Positions 1-9,250 are shown, counted from the first letter of the stretch. The stretch is DNA of 64,000 bases from Palsa-147 sp036513895 (GCA_036513895.1 DATBYF010000096.1:1-64000), one strand, 5' to 3'. Notes: generated by a model not told the origin, from the sequence alone. Translations and numbers: made by a program.

Positions 1-399
1 GTCTATCTCGATGGCGCGCACAATCCCGCAGCAGCACGCGAACTGCGCGCCTTCTGGGATGAACGGATGCCGAGACGGCGCATCATCCTCGTCTACGGCG
101 CGATGCGCGATAAAGCTGTGGACGAGATCGCCGGATTGCTATTTCCCCGCGCTGAGCACGTGATTCTCACCCAGCCAAATCAAGCCCGCGCCATCTCGGC
201 GCATTTACTGGCGCGAATGACGTGCCATCACGCGGCAAATTGCGAAGCCATCGCCAGCCCTTCACTCGCAATAGAGCGTGCGCTGCAGCTGGCTGGCGAA
301 AATTGTGCCGTATTCATCACCGGTTCGCTGTTCCTGGTGGGTGAAGCGCGCTCCCGCTTCTGCGAGAAAACTCCGAATCTTCATATTTCCAGCCGCTAA
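1..399 (+). CDS. folC: Folylpolyglutamate synthase / dihydrofolate synthase, C-terminal part
   Basis: The gene enters from the left edge, so only the last 132 residues are visible. FolC adds glutamate to folates and, in many bacteria, also joins dihydropteroate to glutamate; it is cytoplasmic. The visible part opens with VYLDGAHNP, the conserved DGAHNP segment at the start of the Mur-ligase C-terminal domain, and continues with the alternating strand/helix pattern of that domain (RIILVYGAMRDK, HVILTQPNQARA, AVFITGSLFLVGEAR). The GSLFLVGEAR end is typical of FolC. The N-terminal ATP-binding P-loop lies outside the window, so intactness cannot be judged. It is followed by about 225 bases without a convincing gene. 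Confidence 0.93.
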   Translation, partial: VYLDGAHNPAAARELRAFWDERMPRRRIILVYGAMRDKAVDEIAGLLFPRAEHVILTQPNQARAISAHLLARMTCHHAANCEAIASPSLAIERALQLAGENCAVFITGSLFLVGEARSRFCEKTPNLHISSR

Positions 400-626
400 T
401 TTTTGTGCTTAAAAATTCAACAGGTGTTGACTATTCATTCCAAGCGGGTTGTGGGGACTGACCGTTGCCGAACACAGCTGTCCGGTCCCGGCACACGTGG
501 GACGTTTTCCCCTCGCTTTCTCATACGTAGTCATGTAGCGAAAATGTTTCAGAAATTTTCGAGCGTAAGTGATGTCGAAATCCACGTGCCTCCGTCTAAA
601 CGAACAGAGAGACAGCGGAGGGTGTG

Positions 627-1190
627 ATGACACGCGAGGAGAGAAGGCAGAAGCTAGAAGCCTTCGGCAGCGCGCCAGCGATGCTAGCGAGAGCACTGCG
701 CCAAATCCCGAAAAAGATGTGGATGTACAAAGTTTCCGCGGATACCTGGAGCATTCACGAAATCATTCTCCATCTGGCGGACAACGAGGCGAACGCCTAC
801 ATCGTTTGCAGGCTTATGATAGCCGAGCCGGGTTCTCAGGCGCTGACATTCAATCCGACGTTGTGGGCCGGATCCCTTGGATATTTCCATCAAAGCACGA
901 AAGAAGCCCTTGAAATCATCCGGCGCCTCCGTCGGATGACTTATCACGTGCTTGCCGCACTTCCTGAAACCGTGTGGTGCCACCGCGTGGACCCGCACGA
1001 AGAGAACGCCTTAACGCTTGACGCCTGGCTCGAGCAGCAGGAACGCCACATTCCTGCGCAGATTGCCCAGATGCAAAATATCTACGAACTTTGGGCCAAA
1101 ACTCATCCCCCCAGGAAGCTGCCGAGCCCACGATCGAATAATCCGGGCGCCATCGGAAACCGATATATTTCGCTTTCGGCCCGCAGTTAG
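627..1190 (+). CDS. DinB-like (DinB_2 fold) protein
   Basis: A 187-residue protein of the DinB/YfiT four-helix-bundle type. Members bind a divalent metal through a histidine triad; several are thiol-S-transferases (bacillithiol or mycothiol), others have no known role. WSIHEIILHLADNEANAY early in the chain and QERHIPAQIAQMQNIYELW near the end are where the metal-binding helices of the family lie. The start is ATG at 627; a GTG directly before it at 624 is also possible, and GGAGGG at 617-622 sits close upstream of both. It stands alone between folC and a glutamine amidotransferase-like gene. It is the first of three DinB-like genes in the window; the exact reaction cannot be read from sequence. 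Confidence 0.75.
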   Translation: MTREERRQKLEAFGSAPAMLARALRQIPKKMWMYKVSADTWSIHEIILHLADNEANAYIVCRLMIAEPGSQALTFNPTLWAGSLGYFHQSTKEALEIIRRLRRMTYHVLAALPETVWCHRVDPHEENALTLDAWLEQQERHIPAQIAQMQNIYELWAKTHPPRKLPSPRSNNPGAIGNRYISLSARS

Positions 1191-1339
1191 TCCTTACTCA
1201 GGTCCACGATTGCGAATTGCCCGATACTGGTGCACATCAATCTGCGCCGAAATTTCTGTTAGGACGCCAATGTCCACCCTGACCGGTTCAGGATGGTCAG
1301 GTTGCCGGGTTATCGCCGCGATGGTAGGATGGCCTCTCA

Positions 1340-2125
1340 ATGAGTCCCCGGCAGCCGATTGATACGAATTCTCCTACTCGCTCCGCCGGCTCTCCACCGC
1401 GCATTGGCGTCTCCTATCGCACGCTAGATGAACAACTTACGAATAAGCGCGAAAAATACGATATGTACAACGACGCGGTGCGACGAGCAGGCGGCGAGCC
1501 CGTCGAAGTACCGCTCAATCTACCGATTAGCGATCTGGCAACCTTGACCGCGACTCTTGATGCATTCGTTCTGACCGGCAGCCCTGCCGATGTCGATCCA
1601 GCTCGTTACCGAAGCGCGCGACATCCGAAATGCGCACCTGCGGATCCAAGCCGCGAAGAAACGGACCTCGCGCTTTTGAAGAATGCCTTCGCGGAACACA
1701 AGCCCGTCCTCGCAATTTGCTACGGTATCCAGATTCTGAATGTATTTTGCGGCGGTTCCCTGATCCAAGATATTCCCAGCGAATGGCAAACGACGATCGT
1801 ACATTCCTGGGATCGAGCGGCTGGGGCGCCGGAGCCGCACCACCTGATTCGAATCGAGCCCGGCTCGCGCCTTTCGCAGCTTGGCGGTGCAGCAGAGACA
1901 GAAGTCAACAGTTCGCATCATCAGGCGATTCTCGAACCTGGAAAAGGCCTGCGCGTGATCGCGCGAGCGCCCGACGGAATCATCGAAGGCGTCGAGTGGA
2001 CCGGTTCGGAAGACTGGGTGACCGGTGTGCAATGGCACCCGGAGAGAATGGCGAGCCACGCGCTCTCGACGGCCCTTTTCCGCGAGCTCGTGGGAATTGC
2101 ACGAAGCGCACAAGTTCGCGGCTGA
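1340..2125 (+). CDS. Gamma-glutamyl-gamma-aminobutyrate hydrolase family (class I glutamine amidotransferase-like)
   Basis: 261 residues matching the peptidase C26 / PuuD group, which cleave gamma-glutamyl amide bonds, for example gamma-glutamyl-GABA in putrescine breakdown. The nucleophile elbow is AICYGIQILN with Cys127, preceded by the strand HKPVLAIC. The catalytic His-Glu pair is in GVQWHPER (His233, Glu235). The N-terminal IGVSYRTLDEQ and YNDAVRRAGGEPV are typical of the family, as is GSPADVDPARY, where the substrate pocket is formed. No puu genes lie nearby, so a role in putrescine breakdown is not supported by context. It ends 90 bases before an SDR gene on the same strand and may be transcribed with it. 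Confidence 0.87.
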   Translation: MSPRQPIDTNSPTRSAGSPPRIGVSYRTLDEQLTNKREKYDMYNDAVRRAGGEPVEVPLNLPISDLATLTATLDAFVLTGSPADVDPARYRSARHPKCAPADPSREETDLALLKNAFAEHKPVLAICYGIQILNVFCGGSLIQDIPSEWQTTIVHSWDRAAGAPEPHHLIRIEPGSRLSQLGGAAETEVNSSHHQAILEPGKGLRVIARAPDGIIEGVEWTGSEDWVTGVQWHPERMASHALSTALFRELVGIARSAQVRG

Positions 2126-2215
2126 AATTCTCGCGACGGCTTTCGGCTCCAAAGCGCCGCACTCAATTCACTTTCATTCTTGGGCAATCTTGGCAATTCA
2201 AATCTTGGGGGGTTC

Positions 2216-2980
2216 ATGATTTCTCTGGCGGGGAAGGCGACGCTTATTACAGGAGGTTCGCGCGGGATTGGCGCCGCGGCCGTAAAGCTATTCGCGCAGG
2301 CGGGCGCGGACGTGGTGTTCAATTATTACCGAAATCGTGAAGCGGCCGAGCAGGTGGAGCAGGAAGCGCGCAAGCACGGCACGCGCGTCGAATCGTTCAA
2401 GGCGGACCTAAGCCGGATGGCAGACAGCAAGAAGCTAGTTGATTTCACGAAAGAACGGCTGGGGCGCGTGGACATCCTGGTCGCTAACGCGGGCATCTGG
2501 AATGAGAAGGACACGCCCATCGAAGATGTCACCGAGCGTGAGTGGAACGAGATGGTGAAAGTGAATTTGAATAGCGTGTACTCCGCCGTCCACTTCACGG
2601 TGCCGCTTATGAAAGCGCAGAAGTCCGGGCGCATCATCGCGCTGAGCTCAACGGCGGGACAGCGAGGCGAAGCGTTTCACACGCACTACGGAGCAACGAA
2701 GGGCGCGATTATCAGTTTTGTAAAAGGACTTTCGACCGAGCTTGGACCGCATCATATTCTCGTTAATTGCGTCGCTCCCGGCTGGGTGGATACGGACATG
2801 TCGGCGTCGGTGCTGCGGACGAAAGCTGGACTGAAAACCGCAGCGCGAAACATTCCATTGGGGCGCCCGGCAACGGCGGAAGAAATTGCTGGGCCAATTT
2901 TGTTTCTTGCGTCGGACCTCGCGAATTTCATCAACGGGGAAACAGTGAATGTAAATGGAGGTTCGGTGCTGTGCGGATAG
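2216..2980 (+). CDS. SDR family NAD(P)-dependent oxidoreductase
   Basis: 254 residues, a complete classical short-chain dehydrogenase/reductase. The nucleotide-binding motif TGGSRGIG is at residues 11-18, followed by the NAG motif (LVANAGIW), the catalytic serine in ALSSTAGQRG and the YGATK active-site tetrad (Tyr and Lys), with the usual VNCVAPGWVDTDM after it. The end, INGETVNVNGGSVLCG, is close to FabG/3-oxoacyl-ACP reductase-like members. The substrate is not predictable. I chose ATG 2216 because the fold begins immediately after it and a G-rich stretch precedes it. The stop overlaps the start of the next gene by ten bases, so the two are probably co-translated. Confidence 0.92.
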   Translation: MISLAGKATLITGGSRGIGAAAVKLFAQAGADVVFNYYRNREAAEQVEQEARKHGTRVESFKADLSRMADSKKLVDFTKERLGRVDILVANAGIWNEKDTPIEDVTEREWNEMVKVNLNSVYSAVHFTVPLMKAQKSGRIIALSSTAGQRGEAFHTHYGATKGAIISFVKGLSTELGPHHILVNCVAPGWVDTDMSASVLRTKAGLKTAARNIPLGRPATAEEIAGPILFLASDLANFINGETVNVNGGSVLCG

Positions 2981-3882
2981 CGAAGATACACATCCTGGCG
3001 GTGATTGCGCTGGCCGCATGGGCGTTTGGCGTGTTGCCCACGCGCGCACAGGATCAGACCGAAGTGCTGATGCCGGAGCAGAGCGCAGCAAAGGCAAAAG
3101 AACTAATTCTCCAGGCCGTCGCAGCGCTGGGCGGCAGCGCGTATCTGCATGTGAACGATGTGACGTGTGTAGGCCGGCTTGGACAGTTCGGACACAACGG
3201 TGATCTCACGGGCTATGAAAAATTCATCGATTATTCGAAGCTACCGGACAAAGACCGGAATGAAAATCTTCCCAAGAAAAATATCATCGAAGTTTTGAAT
3301 GGCACTAAGGGCTGGGCGCTCGATCGCGGCGGCGTGGCTGAGGTGGCGGAAGACACAATAAGCCAATTTCAAGAAGATCAAAAAGAAGACATCGACAATA
3401 TTTTGCGCAACCGCTGGAAAGAGCCCAACGTTATTCTGCGCTACCTCGGTCCGGACGTGGTGGATTTGAAGGAAGCCGAGTGGATTGAATTCGTGGACCC
3501 GGACAACCGTTCGGTGCGCATCGCGTTCGCAAAGTTCACGCACCTGCCGATTCGCAAGACGGTGGTAACGCGCGATTCGACGACGCATTTGCGCAGCGAC
3601 GTGACCGAGTATTACTCAAATTATCATCCGATCGAAGGTGTTACGACGCCGTTCCAGATCACGCGCGACCGCAACAACCGCAAGGTCTATCAGGTATTTT
3701 TCGACGAGTGCAAGTACAACACGAATCCTCCGGACAGTCTTTTCACGAAGGAATCGCTCGACGCCCGCTGGGCGCAAGTGGGGAAAAGCTACATAAAGAA
3801 GCAAGAGAAGCAGAAAGCCAAGGATGCGAAGGAAGCCCAGAACAGCGGAAGCGATAGCGACAAAGACAACGATAAGAACTGA
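2971..3882 (+). CDS. Exported protein with LolA-like/outer-membrane lipoprotein-sorting character
   Basis: 303 residues from the GTG at 2971, which has GGAGG at 2957-2961; it overlaps the end of the SDR gene by ten bases. The N-terminus is a clear signal peptide (KIHILAVIALAAWAFGV, cleavage near PTRAQ-DQ), so it acts outside the cytoplasm. The body begins with AKELILQAVAALGGSAYLH and a series of alternating strands (DVTCVGRLGQFG, VIEVLNGTKGWALD, PIRKTVVTRDS), the pattern of half-barrel LolA-like proteins in Acidobacteria. The tail is lysine-, serine- and aspartate-rich and probably unfolded. A second protein of the same general build is at 39345-40217. Function is unknown; the LolA comparison is inferred from pattern only. 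Confidence 0.7.
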   Translation: MRIAKIHILAVIALAAWAFGVLPTRAQDQTEVLMPEQSAAKAKELILQAVAALGGSAYLHVNDVTCVGRLGQFGHNGDLTGYEKFIDYSKLPDKDRNENLPKKNIIEVLNGTKGWALDRGGVAEVAEDTISQFQEDQKEDIDNILRNRWKEPNVILRYLGPDVVDLKEAEWIEFVDPDNRSVRIAFAKFTHLPIRKTVVTRDSTTHLRSDVTEYYSNYHPIEGVTTPFQITRDRNNRKVYQVFFDECKYNTNPPDSLFTKESLDARWAQVGKSYIKKQEKQKAKDAKEAQNSGSDSDKDNDKN

Positions 3883-4111
3883 GTTTTCGCAGCATTCCTA
3901 TTCCCAGCGTTTCGTGTAAATCGTGGATGCCATAACTCCTACCAGCCCACGCGGCGCGGCCAAGGGTGTGTCGCGCAGCAGGAAACTACTCAAATAATTT
4001 GCAGCGCCAGTACGTTGTAGCGATGCATCCAACTTGTCGGGGCCCGATATAGGTCGTGTCACGACATAAGCCGCAGGATTAACTCTTTTGAACCGGAGGG
4101 GTGAGATAGCG

Positions 4112-6577
4112 ATGGAAGTGCGTAACTTGGGTCACGCAAACTCTGGCATGCCATTTTTTCGTTCGCTAATTATTTTCGCAGCGCTCATGGTGGTGTGCGC
4201 GACTGCGCGCGGCGATTCCGCCGGATTCGATTTGACCGGCCCTCGGGTGGACATTCGAGTAACGCGCGCCGGAAAAACTTTGCCGATATCGGATGTGCCG
4301 AACTTTCGGCCCGGCGACCGAATCTGGATTCATCCCGATTTTCCCGAAGAGCAATCGGCGCACTATCTGCTGATCGTCGCGTTTCTCCGTGGCTCGACGA
4401 ACCCGCCGCCGGACAATTGGTTCATTCGTGCGGAGACGTGGACGAAGAAAGTGCGTCAGGAGGGAATCGTCATAACGGTGCCGCAGGAAGCGCAGCAAGC
4501 TCTCTTTTTTCTTGCTCCGGAAACGGGAGGAGATTTCAGCACGTTGCGTTCAACGGTGCGCGGGAAGCCCGGAACTTTTGTGCGCGCAACGCAGGATTTG
4601 AATCAGGCGAGCCTGGATCGCACGCGGGTTGATAAATATCTTAGCGACATCAAGGAAACTTCCGAAACCGATCCGAAGGCCCTCCATGACGAGTCCGTGC
4701 TTCTCGCCCGGACGCTGAACCTCAAAATTGACGCCCAGTGCTTTGAAAAGCCCATCGAGCAGCAACGGGCGTGCCTCACCCAGAATACGGATCAATTGGT
4801 GTTGAACGACGGACACAGCCAGTCCATGGTTGCGGCACTCACGTCAGGTCCATCTTCGGATTTGATTGGGTCGCTCAGCTCGACACCGATGGCCGGCGCG
4901 GGATATTTCAGTCCCTATGTGGGCGCGGTGATGGACGTCGCGAAAATCATGAGCACCCTTCATACAGCGGTGTACCAGTACATTCCGGCACTTTCTCTAT
5001 CGGCCAACGATCAACTGACGCTCAAGCTGAATAATCCGCCATCGTTTCAAAATCCAAAGTCTGTGCTGGTTGCGGCGCTACCCGCCGTGGAAGCCGCGCA
5101 GTTGCCCCCGCTCCGGCCTGTGACCCGGGATGAAGTTTTGTGCGCGCAAAAATCGCCGCTGGTACTTCCGGTTGAAGGAGCACCATTGGTTTTCTCGACG
5201 GGTATTGCGCACGATCTCTATTTGCGCGTTCAAGGAAAATCGGGCGATGCTGTGGATTTGCCTGCGACTCCTGACGCAGCGTACGGCGGCATGCTGATCG
5301 ATACGAAGGCGCTCGAAGCTGAAAATCTCGGCACGGAAGTTACGGGAACACTGCACGGCTCCTGGGGCTTCGATTCATTCAATGGGCCGGCGTTTCACCT
5401 GCGCGTCGCGCACCCGGTGACCTGGACGATTCCTTCTGCGGATCAGAGCGCGTTGATAGTCGGCCGCGAGGATGCGATTCATCTGGAATCGGATTGTGCC
5501 GTATGCGTGGAGAAGGTCAGCCTGACGGATGAGCACGGAAAGGACTTGAAAGCGACGTGGAAGCTTGGCAAGCCGAATGAAATCGAAGTGAAAGTTGCGT
5601 TGAAGGACGAGGCGGCTGGGCAGATGAAGATGCTGGTGAAACAGGATGGGTTGGCGAAGCCCGATGAAGTTTCGCTGCATGCGTACTCGGAAGCGGCGCA
5701 CCTCGATCGCTTTACGATCAGCGCGGGCGACCATCGCGGCGTGCTGAAGGGAACGCGCCTCGATGAAGTTCAAAGTTTCGAGCTGCGAGGAATTAATTTT
5801 GTTCCGGCGAAATTGACGCGAGCCGCTCAGGCGGACGAGCTGAGTCTTGCGGCGCCGGAGGCCGCGCCGACGACTGAGTTCCAGCCTGACGAAAAGTTGA
5901 CGGCGCACGTGGCGTTGAACGACGGGCGAGTGCTGAATCTTCAAACGACCGTCGAGCCGCCACGCCCTAAGGTCACTATGGTCAGCAAGAGTGTTTCTCT
6001 GGGCTCGGCGACTTCGGCGATTCGGCTTGGAAACAAGGACGAGCTGCCGCAGGATGGGCAGCTATCGATTTTTCTGAAATCGGAAGTGCCCGACAAGTTT
6101 CCGCGAACGGAGAAGATTGAAGTGGCGACGGAGGATGAATCGTTTAGCGTGCTCTTGAGTGTCGCCGACGGGACTTTGGTTTTGCAGGACTCGCAGAATT
6201 TGCTGGCGGAGCTGGATCCGCTGAAGGCTTTTGGAGCTTCGGCGTTCGGAAAGCTTCGATTGCGGGCTGTTGATGCTGACGGCGAGAAGGGAGACTGGCA
6301 GCCACTGGCAAGCCTGGTGCGGATTCCGTCGCTGAAGGAAGTACGCTGCCCCGATAGTCCGGATAAACAGTGCAGTTTGCGTGGGACGAATTTATTTTTG
6401 ATTGATTCGGTGGCGTCTGATTCTCAGTTCACGCATACGGTTCCGGTGCCGGCGGGATTCGCGAATTCAGCGTTGAGCGTGCCGCGGCCGAACGGGACGT
6501 TGCTTTACGTGAAGCTGCGGGATGATCCGTCAACGGTGGATACGGTTGTGCTGCCGGTACTGCCAGACGAGCAGTAG
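4112..6577 (+). CDS. Large exported protein of unknown function
   Basis: 821 residues from ATG 4112, chosen because GGAGGGG at 4095-4101 stands ten bases before it; a later ATG at 4148 would give a shorter signal peptide. A hydrophobic segment (FFRSLIIFAALMVVCATARG) indicates export. The N-terminal part has a putative ligand-handling domain (RVDIRVTRAGKTLP, GDRIWIHPDFP, YLLIVAFLRGSTNPPP, NWFIRAETW), then a mostly helical middle and a long beta-rich C-terminal half that looks like several sandwich domains in a row (VLPVEGAPLVFSTG, LTDEHGKDLKATWKLG, VSLGSATSAIRLGNK). I recognise no catalytic motif. It stands alone between two unrelated genes with 229 bases before it; convergent with the next gene. 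Confidence 0.72.
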   Translation: MEVRNLGHANSGMPFFRSLIIFAALMVVCATARGDSAGFDLTGPRVDIRVTRAGKTLPISDVPNFRPGDRIWIHPDFPEEQSAHYLLIVAFLRGSTNPPPDNWFIRAETWTKKVRQEGIVITVPQEAQQALFFLAPETGGDFSTLRSTVRGKPGTFVRATQDLNQASLDRTRVDKYLSDIKETSETDPKALHDESVLLARTLNLKIDAQCFEKPIEQQRACLTQNTDQLVLNDGHSQSMVAALTSGPSSDLIGSLSSTPMAGAGYFSPYVGAVMDVAKIMSTLHTAVYQYIPALSLSANDQLTLKLNNPPSFQNPKSVLVAALPAVEAAQLPPLRPVTRDEVLCAQKSPLVLPVEGAPLVFSTGIAHDLYLRVQGKSGDAVDLPATPDAAYGGMLIDTKALEAENLGTEVTGTLHGSWGFDSFNGPAFHLRVAHPVTWTIPSADQSALIVGREDAIHLESDCAVCVEKVSLTDEHGKDLKATWKLGKPNEIEVKVALKDEAAGQMKMLVKQDGLAKPDEVSLHAYSEAAHLDRFTISAGDHRGVLKGTRLDEVQSFELRGINFVPAKLTRAAQADELSLAAPEAAPTTEFQPDEKLTAHVALNDGRVLNLQTTVEPPRPKVTMVSKSVSLGSATSAIRLGNKDELPQDGQLSIFLKSEVPDKFPRTEKIEVATEDESFSVLLSVADGTLVLQDSQNLLAELDPLKAFGASAFGKLRLRAVDADGEKGDWQPLASLVRIPSLKEVRCPDSPDKQCSLRGTNLFLIDSVASDSQFTHTVPVPAGFANSALSVPRPNGTLLYVKLRDDPSTVDTVVLPVLPDEQ

Positions 6578-6621
6578 ACACGAGACAGCGCGAATTTCGA
6601 GAGTTGTAACGCGCCGCGAAA

Positions 6622-7806
6622 TTATTTCGGCGGGTCGCCCAGATCTTTCAATTTTTGCTCGGCGCTGGTTTTGATTGCGTCGCGACGTTGCTGGTCATCG
6701 GTGGCGTCTGACGCAAGAGCGTCGAGCGCCCTTTTGGCGTACAGGCGGGCCTGATCTTTCTGGCCGTCCGCTAGATAAGCGTCGGAGAGGCTATCGTAGA
6801 CATTCGGAGACTTTGGGTAGCCGACGACATTCAATTTGAAAATCCGGATCGCGCCCTTAGTGTCGCCAATTTGAAGATGGCCGTAGCCCATTCCGTTGAC
6901 GATTATTTCAGGAAATAGGACCGCGTTCGGATCGTGTTGACGCGCGTCAGCCAGCATTTTCGCAACCTTATCTGCGCCGCCGGGCTCGTCGATCAATTCC
7001 AAGGCTTGCACTTCTTCGCGCGGCATTCCAGAGATGGTGTTGGCCGGCGCGCTGCCGGGAGTTTTTTCGAGCGTGGTCACGAACCAATCCACAATCATGC
7101 CGAGCAATTCTGGATGGGGCAGGAACATGGCGGTTCCGTGGCCGCCGGTTTTGTAATGCACGAATTTGTTGCCGGGATTTGGCGAGACTCCCACCAGGAA
7201 TTCCATAACGTTGGTGGCGTCAGTATCGCCATCGTCGTCGGCGACAGAGACGAACAACGGCAAGTTTGCGGATGCTTGCAGGAAATGGCGGCCGTCGCGA
7301 TTCGTGTCGCCGGAGAGCAGGACGAGCGATTTCACTTCCGGATGGCGGTGGGCCAATTGAATGGCTTGATGGACACCGCAGCTTGCGCCGCCTGCGCCGA
7401 TGATGTCATGGGCGACGACGGACTGAGAGACGAGATAGTGGAAGGCGACGTCCATGTCGCCGGGCCATTTTTGATCGACGTATTCGATGCGCTGCTGCTG
7501 GGTGATTTCCGCAAAACGACCCCCGCTGCTTTCACCGAAGCCACGATAATCCACGGTGAGAACGTTGATTCCGGCTGCAGCGAGGCGGGCGGCGAGATCG
7601 TCCCAATTGTGGCGCTGCTGATTGCATTGATGGAAGAGGATCACGCCGGGACCTGGCGCAGCCGCGGCGAAGAATGTCGCTTTCAGCGCGGTGCCGTCCG
7701 CGGCGGTGAGATCGACCGTGTGCGGTGCGGGTGGTTCTGATGCGGCGAAGGCGAGTGCGCGCGAGATCAGCAAAAGAACAATGGGGAGAGAAATTCGCCG
7801 CAGCAT
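6622..7806 (-). CDS. Exported alpha/beta hydrolase with C-terminal TPR region
   Basis: 394 residues. An N-terminal signal peptide (RISLPIVLLLISRALAFAAS) is followed by an alpha/beta-hydrolase domain: oxyanion region VILFHQCNQQRHNWDD, LTVDYRGFGES, and the nucleophile elbow GASCG with Ser142. LLSGD and FVHYKTGGHGTAMF follow at the positions expected for the acid and the histidine. Residues from about 265 on form tetratricopeptide-like helices (AIRIFKLNVVGYPKSPNVYDSLSDAYLADGQ). This points to a periplasmic or outer-surface esterase or dienelactone-hydrolase-like enzyme with an interaction module; the substrate is unknown. ATG 7806 is preceded on its strand by AAAGGAGA at the correct distance. 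It is convergent with the large protein before it. Confidence 0.85.
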   Translation of the reverse strand: MLRRISLPIVLLLISRALAFAASEPPAPHTVDLTAADGTALKATFFAAAAPGPGVILFHQCNQQRHNWDDLAARLAAAGINVLTVDYRGFGESSGGRFAEITQQQRIEYVDQKWPGDMDVAFHYLVSQSVVAHDIIGAGGASCGVHQAIQLAHRHPEVKSLVLLSGDTNRDGRHFLQASANLPLFVSVADDDGDTDATNVMEFLVGVSPNPGNKFVHYKTGGHGTAMFLPHPELLGMIVDWFVTTLEKTPGSAPANTISGMPREEVQALELIDEPGGADKVAKMLADARQHDPNAVLFPEIIVNGMGYGHLQIGDTKGAIRIFKLNVVGYPKSPNVYDSLSDAYLADGQKDQARLYAKRALDALASDATDDQQRRDAIKTSAEQKLKDLGDPPK

Positions 7807-7951
7807 GATGAGTCTCCTTTGGTACGCCTGCAATTGCGCACGAACATGCCCGAACTAAGCAGGCCAATCAAGCTCAATTTCGCAACGTGGAGTTAGACGA
7901 TGGAACGAAGCTTCGGATAGTCGCCCACCAACTACTGTGACTGTAGCCTCG

Positions 7952-8494
7952 TTAAGGAGCGCTGTGGCCGGTACACTTCAGCACGCCAAGGTAATCGCGC
8001 CACGGGCCCACGTCGTTTTGGTATTGGTGAGCCATGATCCGCGAGATTTGGTGCAGATGAGTTAAGTCATGAGCTGCCCAGGTCGCGAGCAGTTCTGACA
8101 GCGTGACTACTCCGAGGGCGGGATGTCGTCCGCGCAGACGGAGGTCCTCTTGCCGCAAATTCAATGCCCGCAGTTCGGTGAGGTTTTCTGACCGCAATTG
8201 CGCGAATTCATCCAACAATTGCCCGAGCGACTTATCTCGACTGTCTCGCACGTGTCCCCAACGGTCGAAGGGTTCAAATGTTTTAGTCTCGCCAAATTGC
8301 AGCAGCATCCTCGCGCGCGGCATCCAATCTGTGTGCTCGCCGTGAATCAGATGGGCCACAACTTCGAAGGCGCTCCAAGTATTTTCGCCTTCATTCCCGA
8401 GCGTCCACGCATCCGGGAGATCGCGGAGAAGGGCATTGAGAGCGGCGGGGGTGCGAGTGAGAAGCGATATTGTGTGTGGCAAGTTATGTTCCAT
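7952..8494 (-). CDS. DinB family protein
   Basis: 180 residues of the DinB-like metal-binding four-helix bundle. The three histidines expected for the metal site are visible: AHLIHGEH in the second helix and WAAHDLTHLHQI near the end, the most conserved block of the family. WSAFEVVAHLIHGE and FGETKTFEPFDRWGH match the long DinB proteins annotated as putative metal-dependent hydrolases. No partner gene tells its substrate. The gene is divergent from hslV across about 150 bases which hold the hslV promoter. Confidence 0.85.
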   Translation of the reverse strand: MEHNLPHTISLLTRTPAALNALLRDLPDAWTLGNEGENTWSAFEVVAHLIHGEHTDWMPRARMLLQFGETKTFEPFDRWGHVRDSRDKSLGQLLDEFAQLRSENLTELRALNLRQEDLRLRGRHPALGVVTLSELLATWAAHDLTHLHQISRIMAHQYQNDVGPWRDYLGVLKCTGHSAP

Positions 8495-8611
8495 GATGCC
8501 CTCGATGGGTCGACGTTAGATTTTCCAGAGACTGTGATTGTATCTGCTCTGCGTCGCCTGAGTCAGTGCGAACTCTGTGAGAAGATCGCCATGACCGCCA
8601 TGCGAGCTTTT

Positions 8612-8640
8612 TTGTTGCGTTGCGTGCGGCGGGGTATAAT
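8612..8640 (+). promoter_or_regulatory. Sigma-70-type promoter of hslV
   Basis: TTGTTG at 8612-8617 and a perfect TATAAT at 8635-8640 are separated by 17 bases. The expected transcription start lies about seven bases after the -10 box, that is at or next to the hslV ATG at 8647, so the transcript may have no leader. No Shine-Dalgarno sequence is visible before either candidate ATG. Confidence 0.7.
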
Positions 8641-8646
8641 CGCGGG

Positions 8647-9225
8647 ATGCGAATGACGCGGGGAAAATCACTGAAGGGGCGTGTGCACGACGCCCAGCGC
8701 ATACACGGGACGACCGTGCTGTGCGTGCGGCGCGATAATAAGGTTGTGCTCGCGGCCGATGGACAGGTCACGATGGGCGAAGGCGTCGTAAAGCACAATG
8801 CGAAGAAGACCCGGCGGCTCTTCAACGACAAGATTATCGCGGGCTTTGCGGGCAGCACAGGCGACGCGCTTTCGCTTTTTACGCGATTCGAAAATAAGCT
8901 GCAGGAATTTCACGGTAACTTGCAGAGGGCGGCGGTAGAGCTGGCAAAGGAATGGCGGACCGACCGTTCCTTGCGGCATCTTGAAGCGCTGCTAGTGGTT
9001 GCGGATGTGAAGGCCACATTTTTGCTTTCGGGTAACGGAGATGTGATCGAGCCCGACGACGGCATTTGCGCTATTGGCTCTGGCGGGTCTTACGCGCTGG
9101 CCGCGGCGCGGGCTCTGCTCAAGCATTCCAAATTGAGCGCCAAAGAAATCGCTCAGGAAGCGATGCGAATCGCGAGCGAAATTTGCATTTTCACGAACGC
9201 GAACTTCACGATGGAAGAATTGTGA
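8647..9225 (+). CDS. hslV: ATP-dependent protease HslVU, peptidase subunit
   Basis: 192 residues. HslV forms two stacked hexameric rings that degrade proteins unfolded by HslU in the cytoplasm. The catalytic N-terminal threonine of the mature enzyme is seen in HGTTVLCVRRDNKVVLAADGQVT, so Thr22 becomes residue 1 after processing. The rest follows the family closely: KTRRLFNDKIIAGFAGSTGDA, AVELAKEWRTDRSLRHLEALL, GDVIEPDDGICAIGSGGSYALAAARALL, EICIFTNANFTMEEL. The propeptide of 21 residues is longer than the single methionine of E. coli or the few residues of B. subtilis. Two ATGs (8647 and 8653) are possible. hslU follows after 25 bases, the standard operon. Confidence 0.97.
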   Translation: MRMTRGKSLKGRVHDAQRIHGTTVLCVRRDNKVVLAADGQVTMGEGVVKHNAKKTRRLFNDKIIAGFAGSTGDALSLFTRFENKLQEFHGNLQRAAVELAKEWRTDRSLRHLEALLVVADVKATFLLSGNGDVIEPDDGICAIGSGGSYALAAARALLKHSKLSAKEIAQEAMRIASEICIFTNANFTMEEL

Positions 9226-9250
9226 GCGGAATGTTGAAGGAAGGCGAGGA

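Noticed and set aside
409..696. Small minus-strand frame between folC and the DinB-like gene.
   Set aside because: No ribosome site, Arg/Ser-rich composition and overlap with the DinB-like gene; treated as non-coding.
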